A stretch of DNA of 64,000 bases, taken from the NCBI RefSeq assembly GCF_050262165.1, contig NZ_CP189844.1, one strand, 5' to 3'. Positions 24,639 to 33,375 of this stretch are shown piece after piece. The notes below the pieces were generated by a model, which was not told where the DNA came from, did not search any database, and was given only the letters and a program-made list of their open reading frames with translations. How positions within the stretch are numbered: position 1 is the first letter of the stretch; the number at the start of each line of letters is the position of its first letter. The stretch comes from Parvimonas sp015257355 (GTDB taxonomy: Bacteria; Bacillota; Clostridia; Tissierellales; Peptoniphilaceae). The position numbers were made by a program, and so were the translations under genes.

Positions 24639-25775
24639 ATGATTTATTTAGATAATGCCGCGACTACTAAAGTTCGTGATGAAGTTATAGATATAATGGT
24701 TAAATATTTAAAAGAGAATTATGGAAATCCGTCTTCACTTTACGATTTCGGTTATTCTGTTACAAAAGATATAAATTCTTGTAGAGAAGTTATTGCAAAA
24801 TATATTAATTGTAAAGCAGAAGAGGTGTTTTTTAATTCTTGCGCAACTGAGGGAAATAATACTGCAATTTTTGGAGCGATTTCAACTGCAAAGGGAAAAA
24901 ATATAGTTTCAACTGATATTGAACACTCTTCCGTTTTTAATGTCTATAAATTTTTAAAAGAGAAAAAAGAGATTAGGACTTTAGGTTTAGATGAATTTGG
25001 CTATATTGACATTGAAAGTGTAAAAAAACTTGTAGATGAAAATACTGAAATAGTTTCAATAGCTTATGTTCATAATGAGCTTGGTATTATTCAAGATGTT
25101 GAGAGTATTGGAAAAGCTATTAAGGAAAAGAATAAGAAATGTATTTTTCATGTTGACTCAGCTCAAGCATTCGGAAAAGTAAATATTGATGTAAAAAAAT
25201 CTAAGATTGATGTTTTAACTTTGAGTGGACATAAAATTCATGCGCAAAAAGGTATAGGAGCAATCTATGTTAATAAAAATATAAATTTAAGACCTTTTGT
25301 CTTAGGTGGTGGTCAGGAAAAAGACTTTAGATCTGGAACTGAAAATGTTGCAGGTATAATGGGCTTAAAGGTTGCTACTGAATTTATGTATGAAAATTTA
25401 GAAAAAAGAAAAAAACATTTAGAACATTTAAGAGATCTTCTGATTGCTGGAATTTCAAAGATAGAAGACCATAAATTTTTAACAAATAAAGATGGAGTTC
25501 CAAATATTGTAACAGTAGCTTTTGAAAATATTAGAAGTGAGGTACTTTTACATTTCTTAGAAAGTGAAAAGATATATATATCAACAGGCTCTGCTTGTAG
25601 TAAGGGAAAAAAGAGTAGAACTTTTGACGGAATCGGTCTTGATAATAAATACAATGACGGAGTTGTAAGAATTTCACTATCTGAATTCAATACAGAAGAT
25701 GAAATTGCAATATTTATTGAAAATTTAGAAAAATATGTAAATGAAATTAGAACGATTATGAAAAGAGGAAGATAA
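24639..25775 (+). CDS. Cysteine desulfurase (NifS/IscS family)
   Basis: PLP enzyme that takes sulfur from cysteine as a protein persulfide; 378 residues. The PLP lysine is Lys199 in SGHKIHAQKG, and the sulfur-accepting Cys320 lies in STGSACSKGKKSRT. The gene overlaps thiI by one base (ATAATGG junction). In B. subtilis the analogous desulfurase NifZ supplies sulfur to ThiI for tRNA thiolation, and this arrangement points to the same job rather than general Fe-S assembly. Confidence 0.94.
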   Translation: MIYLDNAATTKVRDEVIDIMVKYLKENYGNPSSLYDFGYSVTKDINSCREVIAKYINCKAEEVFFNSCATEGNNTAIFGAISTAKGKNIVSTDIEHSSVFNVYKFLKEKKEIRTLGLDEFGYIDIESVKKLVDENTEIVSIAYVHNELGIIQDVESIGKAIKEKNKKCIFHVDSAQAFGKVNIDVKKSKIDVLTLSGHKIHAQKGIGAIYVNKNINLRPFVLGGGQEKDFRSGTENVAGIMGLKVATEFMYENLEKRKKHLEHLRDLLIAGISKIEDHKFLTNKDGVPNIVTVAFENIRSEVLLHFLESEKIYISTGSACSKGKKSRTFDGIGLDNKYNDGVVRISLSEFNTEDEIAIFIENLEKYVNEIRTIMKRGR

Positions 25776-26947
25776 TGGATTATTTAATCAGTGTAAGTTT
25801 CGGAGAGTTGACTTTAAAGGGCGATAATAGAAAAGATTTTGAAAATAGAATAATTAGAAAGATAAAAAAAGCGATTGAAAACTTTGAAGTTGAAGAATTT
25901 TACAAAGAACAAGGAAAAGTTTATATAAAAGCTGATAGAGAACTTTTTGATGAAATGATTGAACAAATCAAAAAAGTTTTCGGTATTTTCTATATCTGCG
26001 AAGTTCTAAGAACAGAGAAAAAGCTTGAAAATATTAGAGAAGCTACAAAAATTTTAGTAAATGATTTAGGGATAAATGAAGAAAAAACTTTTAAAGTTTT
26101 TGTAAATAGAGTTGATAAGAAATTCACTCCAAAATCACCAGAGCTTTCAAGAGATCTTGGTGGAGTCGTACTTAAAAATTTTGGAAATATTTTAAAGGTA
26201 GATGTTCACAATCCACAAATGCCAATTTATGTAGATGTTAAAGAATATGTATATGTCTATGTAAAAAGATATAAAGGTTTTGGTGGACTTCCAATTGGTT
26301 CAAGTGGAAGAGGTCTTTTGCTTCTTTCAGGTGGAATAGACAGTCCCGTAGCAGGGTTTGTTATGGGAAAAAGAGGTATGGAAATTGGTGCAATTCATTT
26401 TCACTCATATCCTTTTACAAGTGAAAGAGGAGAGGAAAAAGTTAAGGACCTAGCAAAGATTCTTTCAAATTATGTTGGAAAATTTACAATGACAAGTATA
26501 AATCTTTTGCCTATTCAAAAGGAAATTGCAAGTAAATGTCCTGAAAAAGAAATTACTATTTTAGGTAGAATTTTTATGATGAAAATTGCTGAAAAACTTG
26601 CTATTAAACAAAATTATCATGCATTAATTACTGGAGAAAGTTTAGGACAGGTTGCAAGTCAAACAATTCAAGGAATTACAGTTGTTGATAAATCTACTGA
26701 AATTTCAATTTTAAGACCATTAATTGCAATGGATAAGACTGAAATTATTGATATTGCAAGAACTATTGATACTTATGAAACAAGTATTTTACCTTTTGAA
26801 GATTGTTGCACTGTATTTTTACCAAAACATCCAGTTACAAAACCAAAGATTGAAGATATAAATAATAGTTTAGCATTATTGGATGTTGATAGACTTATTG
26901 ACGAAGCATTAGCAAACAAGAAGGTGTATGAAATAAATGAACAATAA
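25775..26947 (+). CDS. thiI: tRNA 4-thiouridine synthetase ThiI
   Basis: ATP-dependent sulfur insertion into tRNA uridine 8, also used for thiamine thiazole in some species; 390 residues. A ferredoxin-like and THUMP region covers about 1-165, followed by the adenylating PP-loop LLLSGGIDSPVAG near 185. The C-terminal rhodanese domain of the E. coli enzyme is absent, as in Bacillus, so the persulfide must come straight from the desulfurase encoded just upstream. The end overlaps the transporter gene by 11 bases. Confidence 0.95.
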   Translation: MDYLISVSFGELTLKGDNRKDFENRIIRKIKKAIENFEVEEFYKEQGKVYIKADRELFDEMIEQIKKVFGIFYICEVLRTEKKLENIREATKILVNDLGINEEKTFKVFVNRVDKKFTPKSPELSRDLGGVVLKNFGNILKVDVHNPQMPIYVDVKEYVYVYVKRYKGFGGLPIGSSGRGLLLLSGGIDSPVAGFVMGKRGMEIGAIHFHSYPFTSERGEEKVKDLAKILSNYVGKFTMTSINLLPIQKEIASKCPEKEITILGRIFMMKIAEKLAIKQNYHALITGESLGQVASQTIQGITVVDKSTEISILRPLIAMDKTEIIDIARTIDTYETSILPFEDCCTVFLPKHPVTKPKIEDINNSLALLDVDRLIDEALANKKVYEINEQ

Positions 26948-27833
26948 TACAAAAGGATTTTTATATGCAATTTCCGGCGCGATTTGTTGGGGATTTTCGG
27001 GATTTTGTAGTGATTATTTATTTTCTGTTAAGAAAATATCTCCACTTTGGGTTTCTCCCATAAGACTTTTGACAGCATCTATAATTCTATTTTTTCTATC
27101 TCTTTTTGTGGTTGGTAAAAAAACTTTTGACCCACTAAAAGATAAAAAAGATATTTTAAGACTTATAAATTTTGGAATATTTGGACTTGTAGGAGCTCAG
27201 TTTACATATCTTATGGCGATTTCCTATTCAAATGCAGCAACAGCAACAGTTTTACAATGTTTAGGAGTATCTTATTTAGTTGTATATGTTTGTTTGAGAA
27301 ATTTAAGATTTCCTAGTAAAATAGAAATAGTATCTTTAATATTTGCAATAACTGGAACATTTTTAATTACAACACATGGGAATTTAGACTCTCTTTCAAT
27401 TAACAAAATGGCGTTATTTTGGGGATTGCTTGGAGGAGTTGGACTTGCTGCATATAGTTTAACACCAGTTGTATTACTTAAAAAATTTAATTGCTTTTCA
27501 GTTTTAAGTTATTCAATGTTTATTGGGGGAGTTTTTTTGACTTTACTTTTAAGACCTTGGACAATATCAGTTGAATTAGATTTTTTAACTATTCTTGCAT
27601 TTTTAGGACTTGTAGTAATTGGAACTGTAATTTCATTTTTCTTATTTATGAGTGGAGTTAATTTAATCGGATCTGTAAATGCAAGTCTTTTAAATACATT
27701 TGAACCACTATCAGCAATATTTTTTAGTGTAGTTTTACTTAATTTGAAATTAAAATTAATTGACTATATTGGCTTTTTCCTTATAATTTCAACAGTTTTT
27801 ATATTAAAAATTGGGGTAAAAAATAATAGATAA
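26937..27833 (+). CDS. EamA-family (DMT) transporter
   Basis: A 298-residue inner-membrane protein with about ten hydrophobic helices in two EamA repeats; the first shows SGAICWGFSGFCSDYLF and the second begins near GLLGGVGLAAYSLTP. Family members move amino acids, sugars or other metabolites; the substrate cannot be read from sequence. Its ATG lies inside the end of thiI, so it is the third gene of that operon. Confidence 0.9.
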   Translation: MNNNTKGFLYAISGAICWGFSGFCSDYLFSVKKISPLWVSPIRLLTASIILFFLSLFVVGKKTFDPLKDKKDILRLINFGIFGLVGAQFTYLMAISYSNAATATVLQCLGVSYLVVYVCLRNLRFPSKIEIVSLIFAITGTFLITTHGNLDSLSINKMALFWGLLGGVGLAAYSLTPVVLLKKFNCFSVLSYSMFIGGVFLTLLLRPWTISVELDFLTILAFLGLVVIGTVISFFLFMSGVNLIGSVNASLLNTFEPLSAIFFSVVLLNLKLKLIDYIGFFLIISTVFILKIGVKNNR

Positions 27834-27849
27834 ACAATTGGAGGTAAGT

Positions 27850-28680
27850 ATGAAAAAATTACGAAAAATTTCATTAGCTTTAGCGATTTGTTCAATTTCT
27901 GCCTTTGTGGTTGGTTGTTCAACAAAAGAAGCTAAAGATACAAAAACAGAAAAAAAAGAAGAAAAAGTTAATATTACTTCACAAGAGCTTGTTAAGAAAG
28001 TTACTGATGCTACAAATGCAGTAAAAAGCGCAAAAGTTAATGCTAAAACTCAAGTAGTTGGAGAAATTTCAGGTAAAACAGTAACTACTGATTTAGTATT
28101 AGAGTCAACAATGACAAAAGAGCCATTTGCTGTAAAATTTGATAGCACTTCAACTACAGATGGTGAATCTTATAAAGCTAGTATTTATTTTACACAAAAT
28201 AATGTGTACTTAACAGATTCAGAACTTAAAGAATGGGTTAATATTAATGAAGATGAATTAAAAAGTATATATAAAAAGCAAGAAAATTCTGTAAACTTTA
28301 AAAATATTGTAGAGTTATTGGAAGTTCTGAAAGATAAAATTAAAGTTGAACAAGAAGGATCAAACTTTGTAGTAACTTATACAGGAAATGACGATGAAAT
28401 AAATAATCCTTTGAAAAATACAATAATTTCAACTGAACCTGCAGCTGGTAGAATGCTTGGATCTTCAAAAGCTGATAATTTAGAAATAAAAGTACTTATT
28501 GATAAAAATACATTTATACCAGTTGATTATGACATAAAGACAAAGATGACAGTTAGTGAAGGCACAAAAGTATTAACATTTGATATGAGTTTAAACTTTA
28601 AATATTCTGAAATAAATGAAGTTAAAGAAATAGTTATTCCAGATGATGTTAAAAATGCAAAAGATTTTGAAGCGAGATAA
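27850..28680 (+). CDS. Lipoprotein, tandem family member 1
   Basis: A 276-residue exported lipoprotein. The start is the ATG at 27850 behind GGAGG (27840-27844), not the upstream TTG. Signal peptide and lipobox FVVGC put the lipidated Cys at residue 23, followed by a Lys/Glu/Thr-rich linker. The body (about 45-276) looks like one beta-rich domain similar in pattern to the DUF6612 or LppX/LolA-like lipoproteins; that assignment is tentative. It is the most divergent of four consecutive paralogues and probably cotranscribed with the EamA gene 16 bases upstream. Confidence 0.85.
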   Translation: MKKLRKISLALAICSISAFVVGCSTKEAKDTKTEKKEEKVNITSQELVKKVTDATNAVKSAKVNAKTQVVGEISGKTVTTDLVLESTMTKEPFAVKFDSTSTTDGESYKASIYFTQNNVYLTDSELKEWVNINEDELKSIYKKQENSVNFKNIVELLEVLKDKIKVEQEGSNFVVTYTGNDDEINNPLKNTIISTEPAAGRMLGSSKADNLEIKVLIDKNTFIPVDYDIKTKMTVSEGTKVLTFDMSLNFKYSEINEVKEIVIPDDVKNAKDFEAR

Positions 28681-28685
28681 AAAAT

Positions 28686-28717
28686 AAACAGACAAAGTAT
28701 TATTTGTCTGTTTTTTT
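28686..28717 (+). terminator. Terminator after lipoprotein 1
   Basis: AAACAGACAAA / TTTGTCTGTTT with a seven-T tract. The CAGACAAA stem is reused after the next two genes. Confidence 0.92.
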
Positions 28718-28737
28718 ACTAAAAAACTTCAAAAGTC

Positions 28738-28766
28738 TTTACTTTTTGTTAAAAATGTATTACAAT
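28738..28766 (+). promoter_or_regulatory. Promoter of lipoprotein 2
   Basis: TTTACT (28738-28743) and TACAAT (28761-28766) are 17 bases apart. The promoter, leader and GGAGG are repeated almost unchanged before lipoprotein 3. Confidence 0.7.
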
Positions 28767-28791
28767 GTAGCTACCGATAAGGAGGTAATTT

Positions 28792-29661
28792 ATGAAAAAA
28801 GTACAGAAAATATCATTAGCATTAGCGCTATGTTCACTTTCAATCTTTGCAGTAGGATGCCAAGAAAAGAAAGGAAATACAGATAAAAAAGAAGCTAATA
28901 CTACAACAAATAATGCTAATACTAGCGAAAAGAAGGAAACTAAAGTAGCTCTTTCTAATGAACTTTTACAGAAAGTTACAGATGCATCAAAGGCTGTAAA
29001 AAGTGCGAATGCAAAAGCTAATTTAACTTATAAATTCGGAAGTTCAATTAAACAATTAAACACAACTTTAGATTTTGATTTTTCTATGGTAAAAGAGCCA
29101 GCTTTTATTGTAAAATTAACTCGTCATGCTGATAATGATGGACAAAAACTTGAAAATGATCAATATATTACTGATGATAAAATGTATGTTCAAGATGCTA
29201 AGACAAAAGAGTGGATGCATGGAACTCATGAAAGACTTAGAAAAGTTTACGATGGAAGAAGAAAAATTGTAAATTTCGACTCTGTTTTAGAATTTATGAG
29301 TGAAAATCAAGCAAATTTAAAAGTTGAAGAAAAAGGCGATGTTATAGAAGTTACTTACGAAGGAAATGATCAAACTGCTTCAGATTCTTTCTTAAAAATT
29401 GCAAAACTATTAACAACAGTTATAGAAGGAAATATAAAAGAAATGGGTCTAGAAAATTTGAATGCTAAGATTACAATAGACGCTAAAACTTTTATACCAA
29501 AAGAATTTGATGTAATAGCTAAATATACAAAAGCTAAAGACGGACAAACTGTTTTAACTTGGGATTTTTCATATAAAGCAACTTACACAGATATAAATGG
29601 AGTTAAGGAAATTGTAATTCCTAACGAAGTTAAAAATTCTAGAAATGCAGATCCAAAATAG
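28792..29661 (+). CDS. Lipoprotein, tandem family member 2
   Basis: A 289-residue lipoprotein with lipobox FAVGC (Cys23), an Asn/Thr/Lys-rich linker (about 24-50) and the same C-terminal domain as its neighbours. The motifs FDSVLEFMSENQANLKVEEKGDVIEV and IDAKTFIPKEFDV are shared with member 3. Its first 220 bases are nearly identical to those of member 3, including the promoter. It has its own promoter and terminator. The function is unknown; surface binding of a ligand is plausible from fold type only. Confidence 0.87.
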   Translation: MKKVQKISLALALCSLSIFAVGCQEKKGNTDKKEANTTTNNANTSEKKETKVALSNELLQKVTDASKAVKSANAKANLTYKFGSSIKQLNTTLDFDFSMVKEPAFIVKLTRHADNDGQKLENDQYITDDKMYVQDAKTKEWMHGTHERLRKVYDGRRKIVNFDSVLEFMSENQANLKVEEKGDVIEVTYEGNDQTASDSFLKIAKLLTTVIEGNIKEMGLENLNAKITIDAKTFIPKEFDVIAKYTKAKDGQTVLTWDFSYKATYTDINGVKEIVIPNEVKNSRNADPK

Positions 29662-29672
29662 AGTTTAATTTT

Positions 29673-29705
29673 AATACAGACAAATGCGATTTGTCTGTAT
29701 TTTTT
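29673..29705 (+). terminator. Terminator after lipoprotein 2
   Basis: AATACAGACAAA / TTTGTCTGTATT followed by T residues; almost the same as the one at 30659. Confidence 0.9.
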
Positions 29706-29725
29706 ATGTAAAAATTATAAATATA

Positions 29726-29754
29726 TTTACTTTTTGTTAAAAATATATTACAAT
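29726..29754 (+). promoter_or_regulatory. Promoter of lipoprotein 3
   Basis: TTTACT (29726-29731), 17 bases, TACAAT (29749-29754), followed by the same TAGCTACCGATAAGGAGG leader as lipoprotein 2. Confidence 0.7.
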
Positions 29755-29779
29755 GTAGCTACCGATAAGGAGGTAATTT

Positions 29780-30652
29780 ATGAAAAAAGTACAGAAAATA
29801 TCATTAGCATTAGCGCTATGTTCACTTTCAATCTTTGTGGTAGGATGCCAAGAAAAGAAAGGAAATACAGAGAAAAAAGAAGCTAATACTACAACAAATA
29901 ATGCTAATACTAGCGAAAAGAAGGAAACTAAAGTAGCTCTTTCTAATGAACTTTTACAAAAAGTTACAGATGCATCAAAAGCTGTAAAAAGTTCGAATGC
30001 AAATACTAAATTTTCTTATAAATTCAAAACTTCAGCTAAAGAAGTAAACAACTCTTTTGATTCTAATTATTCTATGGTAAAAGAACCAGCTTTTACTGTA
30101 AAAATTACTAATCAAGCTAACATTGATGGAAAGAAAATAGAAGATATGCAATATCTTACTGATAATACAACATATGCTCAAAAGGCTAGTACAAAAGCTT
30201 GGTATAAAGCAACTCATAAAGAAGTTAGAGATGTTTATGATAGAAAAAGAAAAATTGTAAATTTTGACTCTATTTTAGAATTTATGAAAGAAAATCAAGC
30301 GAATTTAAAAGTTGAAGAAAAAGGCGATGTTATAGAAGTTACTTTCCAAGGAAATGACAATCATTCTTCAGACTCTTTCTTAAAAATTGCAAAGCTAATA
30401 ACACCAGTTGTAGAAGATAAAATAATGAAGGCAATGACTTTACAACAAATGAATGCAAAAATTACAATAGATTCTAAGACATTTATACCAAAAGAATTTG
30501 ATATAATAGCTAATTATGCAGCGATTAAAGATGGACAAGCCTTTGTAAATTGGGACTTTGTTTATAAAGCAACTTACTCTGATATAAATGGAGTTAATGA
30601 AATTGTGCTACCTGAAGAACTAAAAAATGCAGAAAGTATAGATCCAAAATAG
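29780..30652 (+). CDS. Lipoprotein, tandem family member 3
   Basis: A 290-residue lipoprotein with lipobox FVVGC (Cys23). Residues 1-65 differ from member 2 at only a few positions, while the C-terminal domain has diverged (for example VVEDKIMKAMTLQQMNAKI against VIEGNIKEMGLENLNAKI). That pattern fits a recent duplication with diversifying mature domains or local gene conversion of the 5' parts. It carries its own promoter and terminator. Confidence 0.87.
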   Translation: MKKVQKISLALALCSLSIFVVGCQEKKGNTEKKEANTTTNNANTSEKKETKVALSNELLQKVTDASKAVKSSNANTKFSYKFKTSAKEVNNSFDSNYSMVKEPAFTVKITNQANIDGKKIEDMQYLTDNTTYAQKASTKAWYKATHKEVRDVYDRKRKIVNFDSILEFMKENQANLKVEEKGDVIEVTFQGNDNHSSDSFLKIAKLITPVVEDKIMKAMTLQQMNAKITIDSKTFIPKEFDIIANYAAIKDGQAFVNWDFVYKATYSDINGVNEIVLPEELKNAESIDPK

Positions 30653-30658
30653 ATTTTT

Positions 30659-30690
30659 AATACAGACAAACGCAATTTGTCTGTATTTTT
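30659..30690 (+). terminator. Terminator after lipoprotein 3
   Basis: AATACAGACAAA / TTTGTCTGTATT with a T tract, seven bases after the stop. Confidence 0.9.
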
Positions 30691-30711
30691 ATTGTAAAAA
30701 TGATAAAAGTA

Positions 30712-30740
30712 TTTACTTTTTGTTAAAAATATATTACAAT
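30712..30740 (+). promoter_or_regulatory. Promoter of lipoprotein 4
   Basis: TTTACT (30712-30717), 17 bases including the shared TTTTTGTTAAAAATATAT stretch, then TACAAT (30735-30740). Confidence 0.68.
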
Positions 30741-30765
30741 TGAGATACAAATTAGGAGGTAAAAC

Positions 30766-31626
30766 ATGAAAAAAGTAAAAAAATTATTAATGGCATTAGC
30801 TTTATGCTCAATTTCACTTGTAGCAGTTGGTTGCTCATCAAAAGGTGATAATAACAATAACAACAATAATAATACTGAAAAGAAAGAAGAAACTACAAAA
30901 AAAGCTAATATTTCATTAGAAGAGCTAAGAGATAAATTTATTGAGGCATCAAAAACAATTAAAAACCTTAAATTAAAACTTAATAACAAATCAACTAGCG
31001 ATATTTTCGGCAAAGGTATAACTATTAACATAGAAACTGAAATAACATCAAGTTCTAATCCACTTCTAATTAAATTAGAAGGTAAAACTATAATGGGGGA
31101 AAATTCATCTGACTATAAAATGTATTTTTCAGAGAATGAAATGTACTTTTACTCATCTATGACTAAAGAATGGGCAAAAGTTCCTAATGGTAAGTTCAAA
31201 GAAGTTTTTGAAAAACAAAAAGATATTGGAAATTTAGAAGTTATACCAGAATTATTTAAAATAATAGAAAAAGATACGGTAATAACTGAAGAAGGTTCAA
31301 ATTATATAATAAGCTATAAAGGAAATGATGAAACAGCTAAACAAGCTCTTCTTAAACTTTCACTTTCATCACAACCAACTTTAGAAAGTACATTTAAAAA
31401 TATGGATATTGAAAAATATGAGATAAAATATGTAATAGATAAAAATACTTTTTATCCAGTGGAATTTCAAACAAATATTAAAGGTAATATAAAACATGAT
31501 AAACAAGGTAATATTTCATTTGATGCAGAATCAAAAACAACTTTCTCTGATATAAATCAAGTTAAAGAATTTTCAATACCTGAAGAAGCAAAAAATGCAA
31601 AAGAAATGAATCTAAATGGAAAATAA
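30766..31626 (+). CDS. Lipoprotein, tandem family member 4
   Basis: A 286-residue lipoprotein with lipobox VAVGC (Cys23) and a striking linker containing nine consecutive Asn codons (AAC/AAT), which may be prone to slippage. The mature domain keeps the family pattern ending INQVKEFSIPEEAKNAKE. AGGAGG precedes the ATG. It is more distant from members 2 and 3 than those are from each other. Confidence 0.86.
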   Translation: MKKVKKLLMALALCSISLVAVGCSSKGDNNNNNNNNTEKKEETTKKANISLEELRDKFIEASKTIKNLKLKLNNKSTSDIFGKGITINIETEITSSSNPLLIKLEGKTIMGENSSDYKMYFSENEMYFYSSMTKEWAKVPNGKFKEVFEKQKDIGNLEVIPELFKIIEKDTVITEEGSNYIISYKGNDETAKQALLKLSLSSQPTLESTFKNMDIEKYEIKYVIDKNTFYPVEFQTNIKGNIKHDKQGNISFDAESKTTFSDINQVKEFSIPEEAKNAKEMNLNGK

Positions 31627-31631
31627 AAATA

Positions 31632-31659
31632 AAAAAGCAGACAATTAAGTCTGCTTTTT
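31632..31659. terminator. Shared convergent terminator
   Basis: AAAAAGCAGAC / GTCTGCTTTTT with loop AATTAA lies between lipoprotein 4 and the convergent ABC permease gene and can end transcription both ways. Confidence 0.88.
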
Positions 31660-31671
31660 ATTTTTGTTATA

Positions 31672-32409
31672 TTATTTAATTTCTTGTTTTTTGAAAATTA
31701 AAATAGTTAGTCCAGAACAAACTACAGTCCAAACAATCATTGAAATAATAAATGTTGTAATTGTTTTTGAAGAAGCTCCGCTTACTGTGATTGTTGATAT
31801 AAAATTAGGGAAATATATTTTTAGATTTTTAATTTTTAACAATACTTCAAGTAAGCTAATCACAATTTCACTTAGCATTATAAAGATAATTGAAATAGCC
31901 ATAGAAATACCAGAACTTTTAAATGTAAAACTAATTAAGTTAAATAGTGATGAGAAAGCACATACCGCAACAAAACTAATTGCTGTAAGTTTTATAAGCT
32001 CTGCAAATTCTTTACCTTTTATTGAAGTGTTAGTTAGTAATATAATTGATACAATACCTGCAAGTACACTTAAAGTAATAAAAATAAAAGATAAAATATA
32101 GCTCCAAATTAATTTTGAAAGAACTATCTCATGTCTATGAATCCCTTTAGATGCAATGTTTTTAATAGTGCCTGTTTTAAAGTCAGTTCCTACAAATAAA
32201 CATATAATTATAGCCAATAGAAAAGTTACTGGAGAAGTAATGCTTCTGTATGCATCAAAAGGTAAACTTTTTGAGCCACCCAAGTATTTCATACCGTTTT
32301 TTAATACAATTATGCCGATTGTATTCATAGCTATTGCTATTAAAGTACAAATCCACCAATATTTTGATTTTTGTAATTTAAATTTATCATAACTTAAAAC
32401 TCTATTCAT
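31672..32409 (-). CDS. ABC-2 type transporter permease
   Basis: A 245-residue membrane protein with about six hydrophobic helices and the architecture of ABC-2 permeases (N-terminal helix, a large loop with VGTDFKTGTIKNIASKGIHR, then four to five helices). It overlaps the ATPase gene by 8 bases and its GGAGG lies inside that gene's last codons, so the two form a coupled exporter operon. Such pairs often export or resist peptides such as bacteriocins, but no substrate is evident here. Confidence 0.9.
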   Translation of the reverse strand: MNRVLSYDKFKLQKSKYWWICTLIAIAMNTIGIIVLKNGMKYLGGSKSLPFDAYRSITSPVTFLLAIIICLFVGTDFKTGTIKNIASKGIHRHEIVLSKLIWSYILSFIFITLSVLAGIVSIILLTNTSIKGKEFAELIKLTAISFVAVCAFSSLFNLISFTFKSSGISMAISIIFIMLSEIVISLLEVLLKIKNLKIYFPNFISTITVSGASSKTITTFIISMIVWTVVCSGLTILIFKKQEIK

Positions 32410-33313
32410 GTTTACCTCCTATCAATTCCAAGAAATAATCTTCTAAATCTACATTTTTTGAACCATAAGAAGTTGGAATAACTCCTTTTGCAGTAAGTTG
32501 TTTTAGAATTTCATTGGAATTTTCTTCGCTGGAGATTGTAAATACATATTTTTCATTATTTAATGTAAATTTTATATTAGCTTCTGTGAAAAATTCATTT
32601 GCAGCTAATACATCTTCTTCTCTAACTTTGATTTCAAAACCATCTTCAGTTTTTTCATCAAGTTCTTTAGCAGTAAATTCTTTTATTAATCTACCTTTAT
32701 CAATAACTCCATATCTTGTAGCTAATTTATGTAGCTCTCCTAAGATATGACTTGAAACTAAAACTGTAATATTCTTTTCTTTATTTAATTTTAAGATTAA
32801 ATTTCTAACATCTCTAATACCTTCTGGATCCAGACCGTTTGTTGGTTCGTCAAGAACTAAAAATTCTGGATTTCCAACAAGTGCAAGAGCAATTGAAAGT
32901 CTTTGTTTCATACCAAGTGAAAAATCTTTTGCTTTTTTTCTACCAGTTGATTCAAGACCAACAGTTCTAAGTAAATCTTCAATTTCTTCATTACTTAGTT
33001 TAACCCCAATAACTTTTGACTGTGCGATTATATTATCTTTTGCAGACATTTTTGGGAAAAATGCAGGATTTTCTATAATACAACCAGTTTTATCTCTTCC
33101 TTCAAATATATTTGATGAACCAAAAAGTTCTATTTCACCAGAATTTTGTTCACAAAGACCTAATAAAATTCTAATAAGAGTTGTTTTACCAGCACCATTT
33201 CTTCCGATAAACCCATAGATATCACCAAGTTCGATATTCATATCAACTCTATCTACAGCATTTGTTTGACCAAAAGTTTTGGTAAGGCCTCTTATTTTTA
33301 AAACATTATCCAT
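32402..33313 (-). CDS. ABC transporter ATP-binding protein
   Basis: A 303-residue ATPase. Walker A GRNGAGKTT is near residue 37, the signature LGMKQRLSIAL near 127 and Walker B FLVLDEPTNGLDP near 146. The start is the ATG at 33313, which has AAGGAGG eight bases upstream; an in-frame extension to 33373 has no ribosome binding site. Its partner permease follows directly. The ribosome binding site is part of the hairpin that ends brnQ, and a promoter lies within that same short spacer. Confidence 0.92.
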   Translation of the reverse strand: MDNVLKIRGLTKTFGQTNAVDRVDMNIELGDIYGFIGRNGAGKTTLIRILLGLCEQNSGEIELFGSSNIFEGRDKTGCIIENPAFFPKMSAKDNIIAQSKVIGVKLSNEEIEDLLRTVGLESTGRKKAKDFSLGMKQRLSIALALVGNPEFLVLDEPTNGLDPEGIRDVRNLILKLNKEKNITVLVSSHILGELHKLATRYGVIDKGRLIKEFTAKELDEKTEDGFEIKVREEDVLAANEFFTEANIKFTLNNEKYVFTISSEENSNEILKQLTAKGVIPTSYGSKNVDLEDYFLELIGGKHE

Positions 33314-33318
33314 AAAAA

Positions 33319-33364
33319 AAACCTCCTTATTTAAGCTAGACTTAATTGTAGCATAAGGAGGTTT
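33319..33364 (-). terminator. brnQ terminator whose 3' arm is the ABC gene's Shine-Dalgarno
   Basis: On the minus strand AAACCTCCTTAT (33364-33353) pairs perfectly over 12 bases with ATAAGGAGGTTT (33330-33319), followed by a T tract. The 3' arm contains the GGAGG of the ABC ATPase gene. The hairpin therefore both ends brnQ transcripts and hides the ribosome binding site in any read-through RNA. Confidence 0.88.
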
Positions 33365-33373
33365 AAAAATCAA
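33345..33373 (-). promoter_or_regulatory. Internal promoter of the ABC transporter operon
   Basis: On the minus strand TTGATT (33373-33368) and TACAAT (33350-33345) are 17 bases apart. The anti-SD arm AAACCTCCTTAT lies inside this spacer, so RNA started here (near 33338) lacks it and keeps a free ribosome binding site. Confidence 0.75.
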
Positions 33374-33375
33374 TA

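Noticed and set aside
31664..32101. Plus-strand ORF of 145 residues
   Set aside because: It lies wholly antisense to the ABC-2 permease gene, which has a clear start, overlap with its ATPase gene and membrane topology.
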